The position numbers and the translations under genes are program-made. A DNA stretch of 64,000 nucleotides. Source: Vandiemenella viatica (lineage: Eukaryota; Arthropoda; Insecta; Orthoptera; Morabidae). Location: the NCBI GenBank assembly GCA_031002005.1, contig CM061918.1, positions 59,153,478-59,217,477 on the forward strand. Direction: 5' to 3'. The notes beneath the pieces were generated by a model. It saw only the letters and a program-made list of their open reading frames with translations, ran no database searches and was not told where the DNA came from. Of this stretch, positions 11,128 to 21,922 are shown in pieces. Each line of letters opens with the position of its first letter. The first letter of the stretch is position 1.

Positions 11128-12400
11128 TTTTACACGAGCCATTTATTTCTCTTCATACCTAACAAAAATCGATAGTTAAAGTATCATTTTAAAGTTTAAG
11201 ATTAGCACTTCAGTAACATTATATTTTGAGAAAGGAATTTTTCGGAATGAGGGCAAAAGTATCAATATTTCTAAAAAGTTTTTGTGACGAGTCATTTATC
11301 TCCCTTGATACTTAACTGAAATCGGTTAATGAGATATCATTTCAAAGATTAAGATGTCCAATTTGGTATCATCATGTTTTTTTTTAAAAAAAGGAATTTT
11401 TCGAAATTCGACCATTGGAGGGCAAAGTATCATTATTTCTGAAAAAAAATGTTACAAGTCATTTATCTCCCTTGATACTTAACTGAAATCGGTTCACGAG
11501 GTATCATGTCAAAGATTAAAGTCTCCAGTTTGGTATCATCATGTTTAAAAAAAAAAAAAAGGAATTTTTCGGAATTCGACCCTTAAAGAGCAAAAGTATC
11601 ATTATTTCTAAAAAAAATTTCTGTGATGAGTCATTTATTTCCCTTGATACTTAACTGAAATCGATTAATGAGGTATTTCAAAGATTAAGTTCTCTAGTTT
11701 GGTATCCTCATGTTTCAAAAAAAAAAAAAAAAAAAGGGATTTTTTTTGGAATTCGACCCTTAAAGGGCAAAAGTATGATTATTTCTAAAACGTTTTCTGT
11801 GACGAGCCATTTATCTCCCTTGATACTTAACTGAAATCGGTTCACGAGGTATCATTTCAAAGATTAAAGTCTCCAGTTTGGTATCATCATGTTTTAAAAA
11901 AAAAAAAAAAAGGAATTTTTCGGAATTCGACCCTTAAAGAGCAAAAGTATCATTATTTCTAAAAAAAAATTTCTGTGATGAGTCATTTATTTCCCTTGAT
12001 ACTTAACTGAAATCGATTAATGAGGTATTTCAAAGATTAAGTTCTCTAGTTTGGTATCCTCATGTTTCAAAAAAAAAAAAAAAAAAAAAAAAGGGATTTT
12101 TTTTTTGGATTTCGACCCTTAAAGGGCAAAAGTATGATTATTTCTAAAACGTTTTCTGTGACGAGCCATTTATCTCCCTTGATTCTTAACTGAAATCGGT
12201 TAATGAGTTATTCCAAAAATTAAGGTCTCCAGTTAGGTATTTTTTTTTATTTTTTTTTAAAAAGGATTTTTTTTCAGAATTCGACCCTTAAAGGGCAAAA
12301 GCATCATTATTTCTAAAATGCCTTTTTTTTATGACTAGTCATTTATCTACCTTCATACTCGATAAATCATTAATTAAAAAATTATTTTTTTTCCAAATTA
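11128..12400. repeat. Tandem satellite, about 175 bp x 7 to 8, with dimer structure
   Basis: The marker catttat-t-ccttgatacttaac recurs at about 11131, 11291, 11458, 11630, 11806, 11982, 12165 and 12339 (spacing 160-183). Each unit also has aactgaaatcg, gtttggtatc-tcatgttt, a variable A-run and ttcgaccctt-aaagggcaaaagta. Units starting 11630+11806 and 11982+12165 form two near-identical dimers of about 352 bp, a higher-order repeat. A lone related unit is at about 49455-49620. Confidence 0.9.
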
Positions 12401-12611
12401 AACCCATAAATGGCAAAATTATGAAAAGTCAAATCATGGTTGTGCGATGGTTCAGAGTCTAGCTGCTGGGCTTCGCTGGCGTCGATAATTAGTGATCGAA
12501 TTATCGCAAGATAGCAACACAACATACCGCAGAGACGTAAATAAAGGGTATTTATTTTCAGGAGTAAGGAACGTTTAAGATATTTTTGTAACTTTCTGGA
12601 AAACATTTCAT

Positions 12612-12838
12612 TATTTGTTATTTTTCGACGTCGAGGTCATTAGAGGTGGAGTGGGATTCGGGACAAGGGACGGGAAGCAATTCGGCCATGGCCTTTTGAA
12701 GGAAGCATCCCGGCTTTCGCTTGGAGTGATTTGGGGGAACCATGGAAAACCCAAACCTGGATGACCTGAGGGGGATTCGAACCCGCCTCCTACCGAATGC
12801 AAGGCCAGATCGTTACAGTTCACTCACCACGCTCGGTG
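12612..12838 (-). mobile_element. tRNA-headed SINE, family A
   Basis: In reverse complement: a tRNA-like head, B box gggttcgaatcc, then gggttttccatggttcccc, cgggatgcttccttcaaaa, ggccatggccgaatt and an end near gacctcgacgtcg before an AT-rich tail. This is one of the better-preserved copies. Confidence 0.8.
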
Positions 12839-12929
12839 TTCATTTTCTTTTTGTTTCGTAAGACTTTGTAACTGTTTTTCTACGAACCTTGCTGTCCAGT
12901 GACATTAACGCCACCTCGTACTGTTGTAG

Positions 12930-13140
12930 AGTGAACGTGGAGAACATAGTGTCGGGCTCCACGATCATATTCTTTGACGACGGTGACGGCGTGGACGCCA
13001 CCAGCTCGACGGAGACGCCGGCGCTCGACACTGCGACGGTGGCGGCGCTGACGTCGACGCCCTCCGCTGCAAGTACCGTCGTCACCTCTGGCTCGGCCAC
13101 CGTCGTCTTCCCGGACCCTTCACCGACCTCGGCTGATCAG
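12930..13140 (+). CDS. Exon 6: Ser/Thr/Asp-rich
   Basis: The acceptor is tcgtactgttgtag before AGTGAAC; the donor is ATCAG followed by gtaatg. Phase is 2 to 0: the CC of exon 5 plus the first A gives Pro, then VNVENIVSGSTIIFFDDGDG. IIFFDDGD is the most hydrophobic short patch in the exon but too short to span a membrane. The remainder (ATSSTETPALDTATVAALTS, then SGSATVVFPDPSPTSADQ) is Ser/Thr-rich. No domain recognised. Confidence 0.85.
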
Positions 13141-14630
13141 GTAATGGCCACACTATTCGTCGGTATTCAGTACTTGATTCTACATCAATACTCTGCAATT
13201 CACAAATATTGTGATTAGCAGAGGGTGCTTTGCACCAAATCTAACTCTGGGCATTCCAATCTCGAATAGCCTGTCCAAAGGAAGAGTATCAATACGGCAT
13301 CTTATTTCACTAATATTATCTCTCCTGTCATTACGACCTAAATAGGTTGGTGGAAGAAGTATTTATTTTCACTCGTAAATAAAAGAAGAATTTCACATAT
13401 TCGCCAACAAATTGAGACGAAACTGAAGTCGTCTGTCACCAGACAATTCCAGCCCAATCAATGTATCAATTCTGTGACGCTTTCCTAAGAGCTGCAGCAA
13501 GCAGTCACAAATCGAGCGGCTCTCCTCTGTACTTTTTGTAACGCATCAATCAATTCCTTGCGATTAGGATCACAAATTTAACAAAAGTAATCCAAATGTG
13601 GACGCACGAGAGCCTAATAAGCTATTTCCTTAGTATGAGCGTTGCAATTCTTCAAAATACGACCTATGAATCTTAACTTAGAATTAGCTTTACTGCCAAT
13701 GGAAGTTATATGGTGGTCCCATTACATGTTGTTTTGTACTACTACCCCAAAATACTTCGCAGAATCCGCCGTGTCAACAACTCAGCTGTTCTCTGTGTAC
13801 TCGTGCGCAAACGGATTCTTTTTGTTAGTTATGCGCATTGCTTTTCACGTTTTACAGTTTAGTATAAGTCGCCATTTACGGCACCATTCCTAAATAAAAT
13901 CCAAAAGCGCGATAAATTTCTAAACAATAGTCAGAGCATTTTATTTCCCTATAGATAACTGCATCATTAGCAAACAATCGCAACCTGCAATTAGCGTTGT
14001 TACCGAGATCGTTTATAAAATTAAGAAAAGCAGTGGTCCAATTACAATGCATTGAGGTACGCCAGAAATAACATATAAATTCCCCATCAACAACGACATA
14101 CTGTGACTGACCAGTTAGAAAATCTCGCAACCATTTACAAATCTGTTCCGATATACCATACACTCAAATTTTCGCTAAAAGTCGGTTGTGTGGCACGGAG
14201 TCAATAGTTTTCTGAAAAATCCAAGAAAATTGCATCAACTTGTGAACCTGCATCAATAACTTTCATTACGTCGTGAGAAAAGAGTGACAAATGTGTTTCA
14301 CATATTCCGATCTTCAGAAACACGTGTTGGTTCGTTATAAGTAACTCGTTTTCGTCTAGATGTTAGAACGTATTCTAGAATTCTACTGCAAACAGATGTT
14401 AACGATATGGATCGATATTCTCTAGGATCCCTCTGTTCTCCTTTTTTGAAAACAGGTATTACCTGAGCTATTTTCCAGTTCTGTGTTTCCTCGCTTTTAT
14501 TGCGAGTGGTTTTACAACTGTACGAGTCACGTCAATAGCTCCGACATTCCGAGATTGCTCGAGTAGTATATTAGCACGTAACAGTTTAAGAAACCTTCCT
14601 CGACAGCAGTGTTCTGATCTCGTTGCGCAG
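13141..14630. other. Intron 6 (1.5 kb)
   Basis: Nearly filled by a minus-strand LINE reverse-transcriptase remnant (about 13226-14520). Nothing else recognised. Confidence 0.7.
13226..14520 (-). mobile_element. LINE reverse-transcriptase remnant (CR1/Jockey-like)
   Basis: The minus-strand reading gives ICKWLRDFLTGQSQYVVVDG, FLNFINDLGNNANCRLRLF and FANDAVIYREI. This is the reverse-transcriptase palm region, with the catalytic F-A-D-D changed to F-A-N-D and the GxPQG segment lost to frameshift. The part toward 13226 corresponds to the C-terminal region, also broken. A dead copy; clade assignment is tentative. Confidence 0.8.
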
Positions 14631-14843
14631 GAGAGCAGTTCGCTGACTCAGCAGGACGAGGATCAGCCAACTGATGACGATTCCGAAACCGGTGACGAGG
14701 AAGACGACGAAGAAAACGGCGGCGACGTTTCGGCGTCGAGCTCGCAGCAACCTCAGCCATCGGTGGTGACCGTGACTGCTTCACCAGCGGTGACCAGGAG
14801 GCCGACCACGTCGACCATTGGGCCGGGCGGCAGTGAGATACAG
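14631..14843 (+). CDS. Exon 7: acidic, Gln/Thr-rich
   Basis: The acceptor is tcgttgcgcag before GAGAGC; the donor is ATACAG followed by gtcggt. Phase is 0 to 0 over 71 codons with no internal ATG. It reads ESSSLTQQDEDQPTDDDSET, then GDEEDDEENGGD, a strongly acidic tract, then SASSSQQPQPSVVTVTASPA and VTRRPTTSTIGPGGSEIQ. The acidic block followed by Thr/Arg-Arg-Pro recurs in exon 24. Support comes from GC-rich composition, splice sites and phase agreement. Confidence 0.83.
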
Positions 14844-16517
14844 GTCGGTAAAAACGCAGAAAACACTGTCTGACCATCTACTCCAATGGTTTACGATGTA
14901 ATCCCGTCATTTGCTTAAATCCTAATGTGCTTTACTCGCTACTGGTTGTAGGTTATGAATACCTTATCAGCTTGTGACTGAATTTCGTCGGAAGATTATT
15001 GCAATACGACGGTAAGGATTAAAATTATTTGTACGTACCGAGATTCATATACCGCTGTTGCTCAACTTGCGCAAACTGGAAAGGTGACTGCACTTAATAG
15101 AAGTCTCAGGCATATCCCGGCCAATATAATTTATGTTCTCCATGGAAATAATTTTTCTACAGTTTTTAACAGGTTGTTGGTCAGCAAATTTTTTGTGAAT
15201 GTCTAATATTATTGTATGTGATTTATCAAAGCTTTAAGAAAAAACATTAGCTGTGAATCATACATTAACCGTATCAAAGACATAATTTTGATCAAGCTGT
15301 AGAGTATTATTGATTCGTATACTTGCGTCATCTGACAAGAGTATAACTTTTTAGACTTAATGGCTTCAAGCCTTACCGTTGTCCTCCTTTCCTTTTCTAG
15401 TAAGCCTTTGGCGAGATCTTCTCTCATTCTTCATACTTTGACTGAAGGACAATCAGAATATTGGTACTGATACTCATGGCTTTGTTCTCCTTTTCCCTTT
15501 ATTCCCCATACATCACTCTGCCTAACAGGACTAAATATTTCATCCTTATCCTAATCTCAGATCACGCTTATTATATTATGTTCCGGTTATAAAAAATTAT
15601 TTGATACTCATACCCATTATAACTGTTAGACGGATTCTTTCACCGAAAACTTTTTCAGTTCAATGTATGGCTTGTTACATTTAATGTCCGATTGGCAATA
15701 CCTTTAATACCAGTTCCAAAACTATTTTCTTTTAGCTTACACCTACTTATACATTGAAGTCATATTTTACGCATGGTAAAAATATGATGCCCTTAGAACA
15801 TTTTTTTGACCTAGGAGCTTCGATTATCGGTCATCCTACCAAATGTCTCCGCTCCAGATTTAATCTGACTTTGAATTGTAATTCTGATGTCAACTGAACG
15901 CATTTCCGTTAGATTAAAGCCCGTAATGCATCGGACGAAATATTTGCTTACTCGTTTCTGGAATCCCTTTGAATGTTAATATTTGGACGAAGGTTCACAC
16001 GTTGATTTTGATAAACGGCTTTGGTAGAATCATGAGCAGAAATACCATGCTTGTTGCTCAGTCTTAAGATGTTCTTTACTTCAGATTAACAGGCCCAATA
16101 ATCATCTGGTAATTGTTTTAGCAACCAGCAATGTACCCCATTAAGGTGCGTCATGAATGATTTTAATTCAATTTAATTTAATTTGATATAATTGCGATTG
16201 AGCGCACACTTCGGTGGCAATCTCTCTACGCACCAATCGTTTTTCTTTCTTCTTCTTATCTACTTTTACCGTCTACTATTTTTAACTCTAAATTATTTAA
16301 GTGTTTTTGGTAGATTAATCATCATTCCTCTTGGTAATTTATTCCAATCCCTTACATCCTAAAGAAAAAATCCCCAAACCCTTATGCCTGAAATCAAGCG
16401 CCCTTAAATAAAATGATTGTCGTTGTCTGTTTGCTGGTGGCAGGTGAAACAGCTTGCTAGGTTTGCTTAGCCACTTGCAGTGCTGTGTGGTAAAGGCATA
16501 TTTGTTTCCTGTGCTAG
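14844..16517. other. Intron 7 (1.7 kb)
   Basis: AT-rich. A minus-strand LINE 3' fragment lies at about 16150-16450. I see nothing recognisable in 14850-16140. Confidence 0.55.
16150..16450 (-). mobile_element. LINE 3' fragment (same family as 19930-20520)
   Basis: In reverse complement it has the pattern cgcttgatttcaggcataagggt followed by ggattggaataaattacca and gattgccaccgaagtg, all shared with copies at 19930-20520 and 42075-43050. Coding capacity is lost. Confidence 0.65.
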
Positions 16518-16669
16518 GTGAGCGACCTGTTAAGCCTGGGTTCACTGGGCATCAACGGGCTCAACGCACTGGGTCCAGTCTTCAACGCGATGGCCGGCCT
16601 CATCCAGGGCAACCTGCAGCAGACACCTGCCAAGAAGAGGAACGACACCGTGCCCTACAACAACAACAG
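16518..16669 (+). CDS. Exon 8: hydrophobic Gly/Leu/Asn segment
   Basis: The acceptor is tttcctgtgctag before GTGAGC; the donor is CAACAG followed by gtactt. Phase is 0 to 2. It reads VSDLLSLGSLGINGLNALGP, then VFNAMAGLIQGNLQQ and TPAKKRNDTVPYNNN. This is the only clearly hydrophobic exon and stands out from the Pro/Thr-rich rest. It could be an amphipathic or self-association segment (inference); Asn and Gly interrupt it too often for a typical membrane helix. KKR follows and might be a cleavage site. It opens the first 2-1-2-0 exon cassette. Confidence 0.85.
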
Positions 16670-16744
16670 GTACTTTCACACAGCCACCGACAGGAGAATA
16701 CAACTCCATGCATTTGTCCCAAACATTATTGCCAAATCTTCACC

Positions 16745-16930
16745 TGCCAGTGTGGCTCAGTGCATTAAAGCGCTGCACATTGAATCAGGGATGTACTGCG
16801 TGGAAGGATCGAGTCCTGGTCCCCGCATACCGGCCGTCCTGACTGCGATTTTTAGCCGGTTTTACCACAATCATCAAGCCAAGTGTCTGGACGGTCTCCA
16901 ATCTCCACTTACAGAATACATTTCATAATT
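16745..16930 (+). mobile_element. tRNA-headed SINE, family D
   Basis: A plus-strand A box (tggctcagtgcattaa) and B box (ggatcgagtcctggtcc) are spaced as in a tRNA gene, followed by a non-tRNA body. The head is too diverged to fold as a working tRNA. Confidence 0.6.
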
Positions 16931-16944
16931 AAGAATATAAATGA

Positions 16945-17154
16945 CGTTTCATTTATGACGCGTCCAGGCGAACGGGAAAAATCGCGCGGGGCAGCGCCGC
17001 CTCGCTTGCCGGGAAGTCACACGGCGCATCGCCCGTGCTCGGGAACGCCCCATGCCTGCGCTGATTTATTACCTTATAGCACGTGCTGGAAATGTTGGCC
17101 ATCGCTGCACCGGGCGATTTTTCCTGTGCGCGCGGACTTGTCATAAATGAAACG
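16945..17154. mobile_element. TIR MITE with GC-rich core
   Basis: The ends cgtttcatttatgac and gtcataaatgaaacg are perfect 15-base inverted repeats. The similarity runs on for about 55 bases (gggaaaaatcgc on one side, gcgatttttcc on the other). Length is 210 bp. Confidence 0.85.
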
Positions 17155-17778
17155 CACTCTGCTTAGCGCACGGAGAAAATAGTTACACGTTTCCAATATA
17201 GATGGGAACACAACTTTCCTCCCAGGGAGGCGTCAGGTTCAGCGATAAACCAGTCAAATCCCAAGTTGCATCCTGAAAAACCGACAGTGAGATGTTTCGA
17301 ACATGAGTTTGAAATTCAATTTTACCATGTGTGGGCTGTACCCACGAACGAGGTTCTGGGATCTGTCTCCAAATATGAGGATTGAGGAGCCGGTAGAGTC
17401 TAAGAGATCCTGTTTCTGCTGACGTTGAAAATGACCCCAGAGGCAAATAACTGTATAATACCACTCAATTACAGTCCTTAAATCTTCTTTGTTCAAGACC
17501 TAAATTCCTTGAAATAACAAGAATACGAGAATCTCGTTGATCTAGTCGATAAAATAACAACAAAAAACGTTATTTTTGTGATGAAAATTTCCTGAAATCT
17601 AAAGTAAATCTTAACGACTCATGGCAAGGTGTAATCTGCTTTGTACTGCAACTTGTTTCCTATAATTCTCCTTACCAATGACCGCAGCTTGAAAAGAAAG
17701 TGAGGGGTGTGTGTGATATGTTTCAGTCATTATAAAATCAAGTTAAATTAATAAATAACTTATCAGTATGAGCCCATT

Positions 17779-18362
17779 TATCAGTATGACGTTACACCCA
17801 CTCTGTTCTGGATGAATGCGCTTATTGATTTGGGAAGGGTGTCAGAAGCAGTTGTATCATCTCCTGAGGTAAGCTAGCCAAAAACTGTTGTAACTGTTAC
17901 TTGATATCGTGGATTCTGACCCTGGGACGGAATTGACGTCTAAGCTGGTCACATACATTTTCTTCCGAGGACAAATCTGGGGATCTTGCTGGTAACAGGT
18001 GCATCACGATTCTGTCTGATGAGAGGTAACATATGACGATGCAGGATGTCCGTGGTGTACCGTTGTGGAATCTGTGTTTCCTGAAATACTACTAGTCGTG
18101 ACCCGAAGTCATACCCGATGTTTCAGCACACCATTTCAGCACGAATAAACTGCTGTGATTATCGAAAATAATGGACAAAATGGGACCTCTCTTCTAATTT
18201 CCACCATAGTCGCCGACGATGGTCATCCAAGGAAGTGAAGAATCAATTAACACAATGAAGGGGAACACATTGTGCCCAGTGGTGAATTGCGGTTTTACAC
18301 TACCTCGTATGACCATGGCCAGCGAGTATGGCAGCGACCTGGGTGCAATGTCATACTGATAA
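17779..18362 (-). mobile_element. Tc1-like transposon, internally deleted
   Basis: The outer ends are inverted repeats (ttatcagtatgacgttacac and its counterpart gtgcaatgtcatactgataa). On the minus strand near 17830-18000 the C-terminal transposase pattern is legible: ARSPDLSSEENVCDQLRRQ, RPRVRIHDI and ASLPQEMIQLLL, with the expected SPIE changed to SSEE. At about 0.58 kb it lacks most of the transposase. Confidence 0.8.
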
Positions 18363-18563
18363 GCGGTTTCGTACTGCCAGGTTCTATGAAAATTTGACTC
18401 TACTTTGTAATCACAGAAATAACATCGTATGTTTTCTGAATCAGTGAAGTTTCATTTTGTTTCCTTCTCCTTTTCACTTTCTTTGACAGATAGTGTATAT
18501 CACCACCATTTCTTGATTGTACATTGCCCACTGACCCTTCGTTCTATGTGTCGTTTCCTGTAG

Positions 18564-18760
18564 GGTACCAGATGATACGCCGCCGGCTCGCGAGGATCCT
18601 CCGCACCCAGTGTACCGCCCCGAGGCGGACTTGCCGCCCCCGCCGCCTCCGCAGAGGTCGCCCATCTACATCCCCGTGGGCGGGCTGGCCGCAGCCTCCG
18701 ACCTGGATGGCGCGGAGAGTCAGCAGTACGAGGCCAGGATCAACGTCAACGGACTCCAAG
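18564..18760 (+). CDS. Exon 9: proline-rich
   Basis: The acceptor is gtcgtttcctgtag before GGTACC; the donor is CAAG followed by gtacga. Phase is 2 to 1: the AG of exon 8 plus G gives Arg, then VPDDTPPAREDPPHPVYRPE, DLPPPPPPQRSP, IYIPVGGLAAASDLDG and YEARINVNGLQ. The last base joins exon 10 as Gly. The six-proline run is the first of nine polyproline runs. It is the 2-to-1 member of the first four-exon cassette (compare exons 16 and 20). Confidence 0.88.
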
Positions 18761-19184
18761 GTACGAGGGTATTGCGACCTGACGAGTGTAAACTCAGCAA
18801 GTTCCAGGGTGACCTGGCCACAGTAAATAACAACCAGAAATAAGCATCACAGTCAATAAATGAAGACAGCCGAGCTGGTTGTCGAAACGTTGTGTTTACA
18901 AAACACCATCCGGCTGCACTCCCGTGAAGACTACATTGCTTCAGTACGCCGAGAAAGTCTCCACGCACACAAAAAATTTGTAGTTTACAGTTGAATTTTA
19001 TAAGATCATCTGTTGGGTAAAAATGTACGAATGAGGTGGTTCTAAAGCAGCTGAAGGGTATTGTAAATTTTTAACAAAAAAAAAGACATTTAACTCGTAT
19101 CTGTCACAATTCACGATTACATGACAACTGCCCGAGCCTGATGAATTAGCGGTAACAATCTGAACTGCTATTCATGAATATTTG

Positions 19185-19345
19185 GATAGAAACCCCCATC
19201 TGGCTATCCAGATTACAGTTTTGCATCACTCAGTGGGAAAGCCGGGATGGTTTCTTCAAATGATCAGTGATGAATTGTGTTCCTTGCCGTCCCCACATAT
19301 GAGGCGTAAAACCATAAGAAAAAAATAAATAAATAAGTGAATCCT
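19185..19345 (+). mobile_element. SINE family A, 3' part only
   Basis: Has the body segment gccgggatggtttcttcaaa and the end tgaggcgtaaaaccataag followed by an A-rich tail. The tRNA head is missing. Confidence 0.65.
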
Positions 19346-19929
19346 TAAACAGTTACGGAAGTTTCAAGCAGTCCCTCCTAAACACAATCCCCTAGCACGT
19401 AATTCACATTACGATTAAAAAATTGTTACATAGAAAGGAATAAGAAGAGACAACGAGGTATTAGAAAGTATTAAGTGAAACACGAAGTACGTAAATAGAT
19501 ACTTGGTTGTAACTTTTTTTCTTTTCCTGTCAACCCTTTCAGCTGGTTACAACCAGTAAAGGTTTTGTTTGCAGCCACAACCATTACAGCGGAACATTCA
19601 AATGTTTAATACAAGCCGCCACCTTCGGCATCCCGGAATTTATATCTCCGAGCTTCACATGTAAGAGTCGAATTGAGTAATCTTGTGCTATGTCCTTCAT
19701 AGTCTGTGCGATCTTGCCACAGTCGTACATAAGACGAATCTGCTCAGGCGAACGCAGTACAGTGAACCACGTCCGTAGCCTGTTTTAAGCTACACATGTT
19801 GGGCGATGCTACTCGTAAATCGGTGATAGCGATCACAAGTCGGCATAGTGTAGTTCTAGGTCTCATGGTCGTAATAATTACATAAACACAAATAAACATA
19901 AGACATTATATATTGAGCTAGTGCTCCGG

Positions 19930-20520
19930 TGGCAATTTACCTATATACCCGTCTCCCCCCTTTCCTGCACCATCCTAAATTTCCCCTTTACAAATTTTAA
20001 ATTTATATTCTAGGTACATTATTCAACATTTCCCTTGGTAACTTATTCCAATACCTGACACCCTTAACTAAAAAAGAGAATCTTCGTACACCCTTGCGTC
20101 TGAAATCGAGTGGCAGCTTGTGGTCATGGTCATCTTTTCCCTTCCATGCATTACTTTTCAGATCTACACCAATATATTTCCATGCCTCATCGCCAATATA
20201 CGCCTTGTACACTCCCATGACCCCTCTTCACCCTCCTCCTGTCTTGCAATGAATTCCATTCCAGCTCTTTTATCATATCTGTTACTGATTGCATTCTGCG
20301 ATAATTTCCAGAAACAAATGAAGCAGCCCTTTTTGCATCCTCTCCAACTCGTGTATGTGATACTCAAAATCTGGGTCCCATACTACATAACCATATTCTA
20401 GCAATGGTCGGACCAAAGTTTTGTAACCCAGTTCCTTTACTTCTTTCGTACATCCCCTCATCACTCTCTCCAAGAAGTGCAGAATTTTGAAACCTTTTCC
20501 TGCCATCTAGAGAAGGTGAA
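19930..20520 (-). mobile_element. LINE C-terminal remnant (CR1/Jockey-like)
   Basis: On the minus strand: RPLLEYGYVVWDPDFEYHI, then VGVYKAYIGDEAWKYIG, HDHKLPLDFRRKGVRRFSF and VRYWNKLPREMLNNVP. This is the conserved region after the reverse-transcriptase domain of CR1/Jockey-type elements, broken by frameshifts. Related copies: 16150-16450, 42075-43050, 44605-45040 and 61990-62460. Confidence 0.8.
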
Positions 20521-20559
20521 GTACCCGTCTTACATAAACAATCAGGTTATAAATGTTTA

Positions 20560-20765
20560 TTTATTCATGTGGCATTAGGTCTCTGTGACCTTTTAGCTAG
20601 CTCGAATTAATTGTATCTTTATTTGGGAATGTAATTACTGGAAACTATAGTGAGGGCAACACTTGACGAACCTAGCACCTAATTAAAACCACCCTTGCCC
20701 GATGCCGGACTCGAGCCGGCGACCAGGTCAGCGTGCTAGCCTTTACAGTGCAAGGACCGACACTC
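20560..20765 (-). mobile_element. tRNA-headed SINE, family B (degenerate)
   Basis: In reverse complement the head reads gctagcacgctgacctggtcgccggctcgagtcc, matching the B box and head of the copy at 39906-40140. The body is diverged. Confidence 0.6.
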
Positions 20766-20904
20766 ACTTCTTGATTTTCCCGATACTTCTGCGAAAATCG
20801 TTCAGGCAGGCCGTCGCTATGACAGTATTTAGAGCTATTGCCTTCCTCATCCTTGACAGAAGTCCCATCTGATAATGATGGTTGACTTTGAATGTTGTGC
20901 GCAG

Positions 20905-21169
20905 GTATGGGCGGCAGCAAGTGGGGTGGCGTGGTGCGGCCCACTCTGGACAAGCCGCTGGGGGAGGGCATCGCCATCAGCCCCGGCGAGGTGATCACCG
21001 CGCACAGTGACGTCATCGTGGGCAGGCCGGCGGTGATGGGGCCCAGGCCGCCTCACCTGGTCGCCGGAGACGCGGACTCAGAGGTGCCCGTCGGCATGAA
21101 GCCGCCTCCACCGCCCCCGCCTCCCACGGCTCAGCAGTTCAAGGCGCCCTGGAGGCAGCCACCTCGCAG
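20905..21169 (+). CDS. Exon 10: GEVITAHSDVIVGRP module and polyproline
   Basis: The acceptor is gttgtgcgcag before GTATGG; the donor is CGCAG followed by gtacta. Phase is 1 to 2: G plus GT gives Gly, then MGGSKWGGVVRPTLDKPLGE, GIAISPGEVITAHSDVIVG, RPAVMGPRPPHLVAGDADS and KPPPPPPPPTAQQFKAP. The GIAISPGE element parallels GITVAPGQ in exon 1 and GVNIAPGQ in exon 13, and VIVGRP recurs as VIGRP in exon 18 and SIGRP in exon 22. This is one of the most sequence-specific parts of the protein and a good search query. Confidence 0.9.
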
Positions 21170-21789
21170 GTACTAATATTAAACTTCTATCACATTCCCT
21201 ATCAATCAGTGAGATCCATAGGCCGATTAATTTGACTACAGAGGTTGGCACGTATATGCAGAACTTGATGTACACCAATGTCAGTAATATTTTCTATGGT
21301 GCCCGAATAGTAGATTTCCTTGTGTGAATCGCCAACGTTTCGGCCAACATGCCTCGGTCATCTTCTGTATCCTGTTCACTCCGAACTGGTGGCTCAATGT
21401 TATGTCCCCTTATCCCCACTACTCACCTCACCGTCCCCTCCCTTCCTAACTCTCCTAGCTGAGCGCTGCGCCCTGATAGACCAGTGGTAAATTTGCCCTT
21501 AGTATGGAGGGTGAAGACCAGAGGAGTGGGGACATAGCTTACTGATTTTGAGACGCCTATGTTAACTGAACGGGCTATAGAATGGAATGTTCCCCATGTT
21601 CTACTAAGCAAAAGTTACTAGCCATCTGAGAACGTTCAGCGTTCTGGAAGGTTCGGCCGCTATAACCAATCAAGAAAGCATGGCTGCCACGGCTAGCGCA
21701 GCTTGGTTTGGTCGCGGCGTAAGTTCCTCACTTTGTACCAACGCAGAGGATGCAAGTTTTGTGAGACATGTTTCCCTACTTGTTGTCAG
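21170..21789. other. Intron 10 (0.6 kb)
   Basis: The shortest intron. It contains a cgtttcggcc motif near 21325 like those in the foldback repeats; otherwise nothing recognised. Confidence 0.55.
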
Positions 21790-21922
21790 GGACGAGTTCG
21801 TTGGACCGCCGCCTCCTCCTCCACCGCCTCCACAGCAGCCGCCTCCGCAGCAAGCCCGTCCACCGGGCTCCGGAGTCCACTACCGGCTGCACAACAACGC
21901 GAGGCCGGGAGGACCCTTCAAG
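21790..21922 (+). CDS. Exon 11: polyproline/Gln
   Basis: The acceptor is tacttgttgtcag before GGACGA; the donor is TTCAAG followed by gtgagt. Phase is 2 to 0: AG plus G gives Arg, then DEFVGPPPPPPPPPQQPPPQ, QARPPGSG and VHYRLHNNARPGGPFK. The nine-proline run followed by RLHNNARP and a final PFK parallels the end of exon 18 (ten prolines, RLNNKP, final PFNK), which supports an exon duplication. The exon closes the first cassette. Confidence 0.88.

Larger units (their letters stand above)
11066..12929. other. Intron 5 (1.9 kb)
   Basis: Mostly a tandem array of about 175-bp units (11128-12400), then a SINE-A copy (12612-12838). The segment 12400-12610 has no recognisable feature. Confidence 0.75.
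16670..18563. other. Intron 8 (1.9 kb)
   Basis: Contains a SINE (16745-16930), a GC-rich TIR MITE (16945-17154) directly after it, and a Tc1-like deletion derivative (17779-18362). The segment 17160-17770 shows nothing recognisable. Confidence 0.7.
18761..20904. other. Intron 9 (2.1 kb)
   Basis: Near 18850-18950 lies a single arm of the repeat that forms the inverted repeats at 26964-29757 (gaagacagccgag, gtcgaaacgttgt, atccggctgcac). Then come a partial SINE-A (19185-19345), a minus-strand LINE C-terminal remnant (19930-20520) and a degenerate SINE-B (20560-20765). The segment 19350-19920 is unrecognised. Confidence 0.65.
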
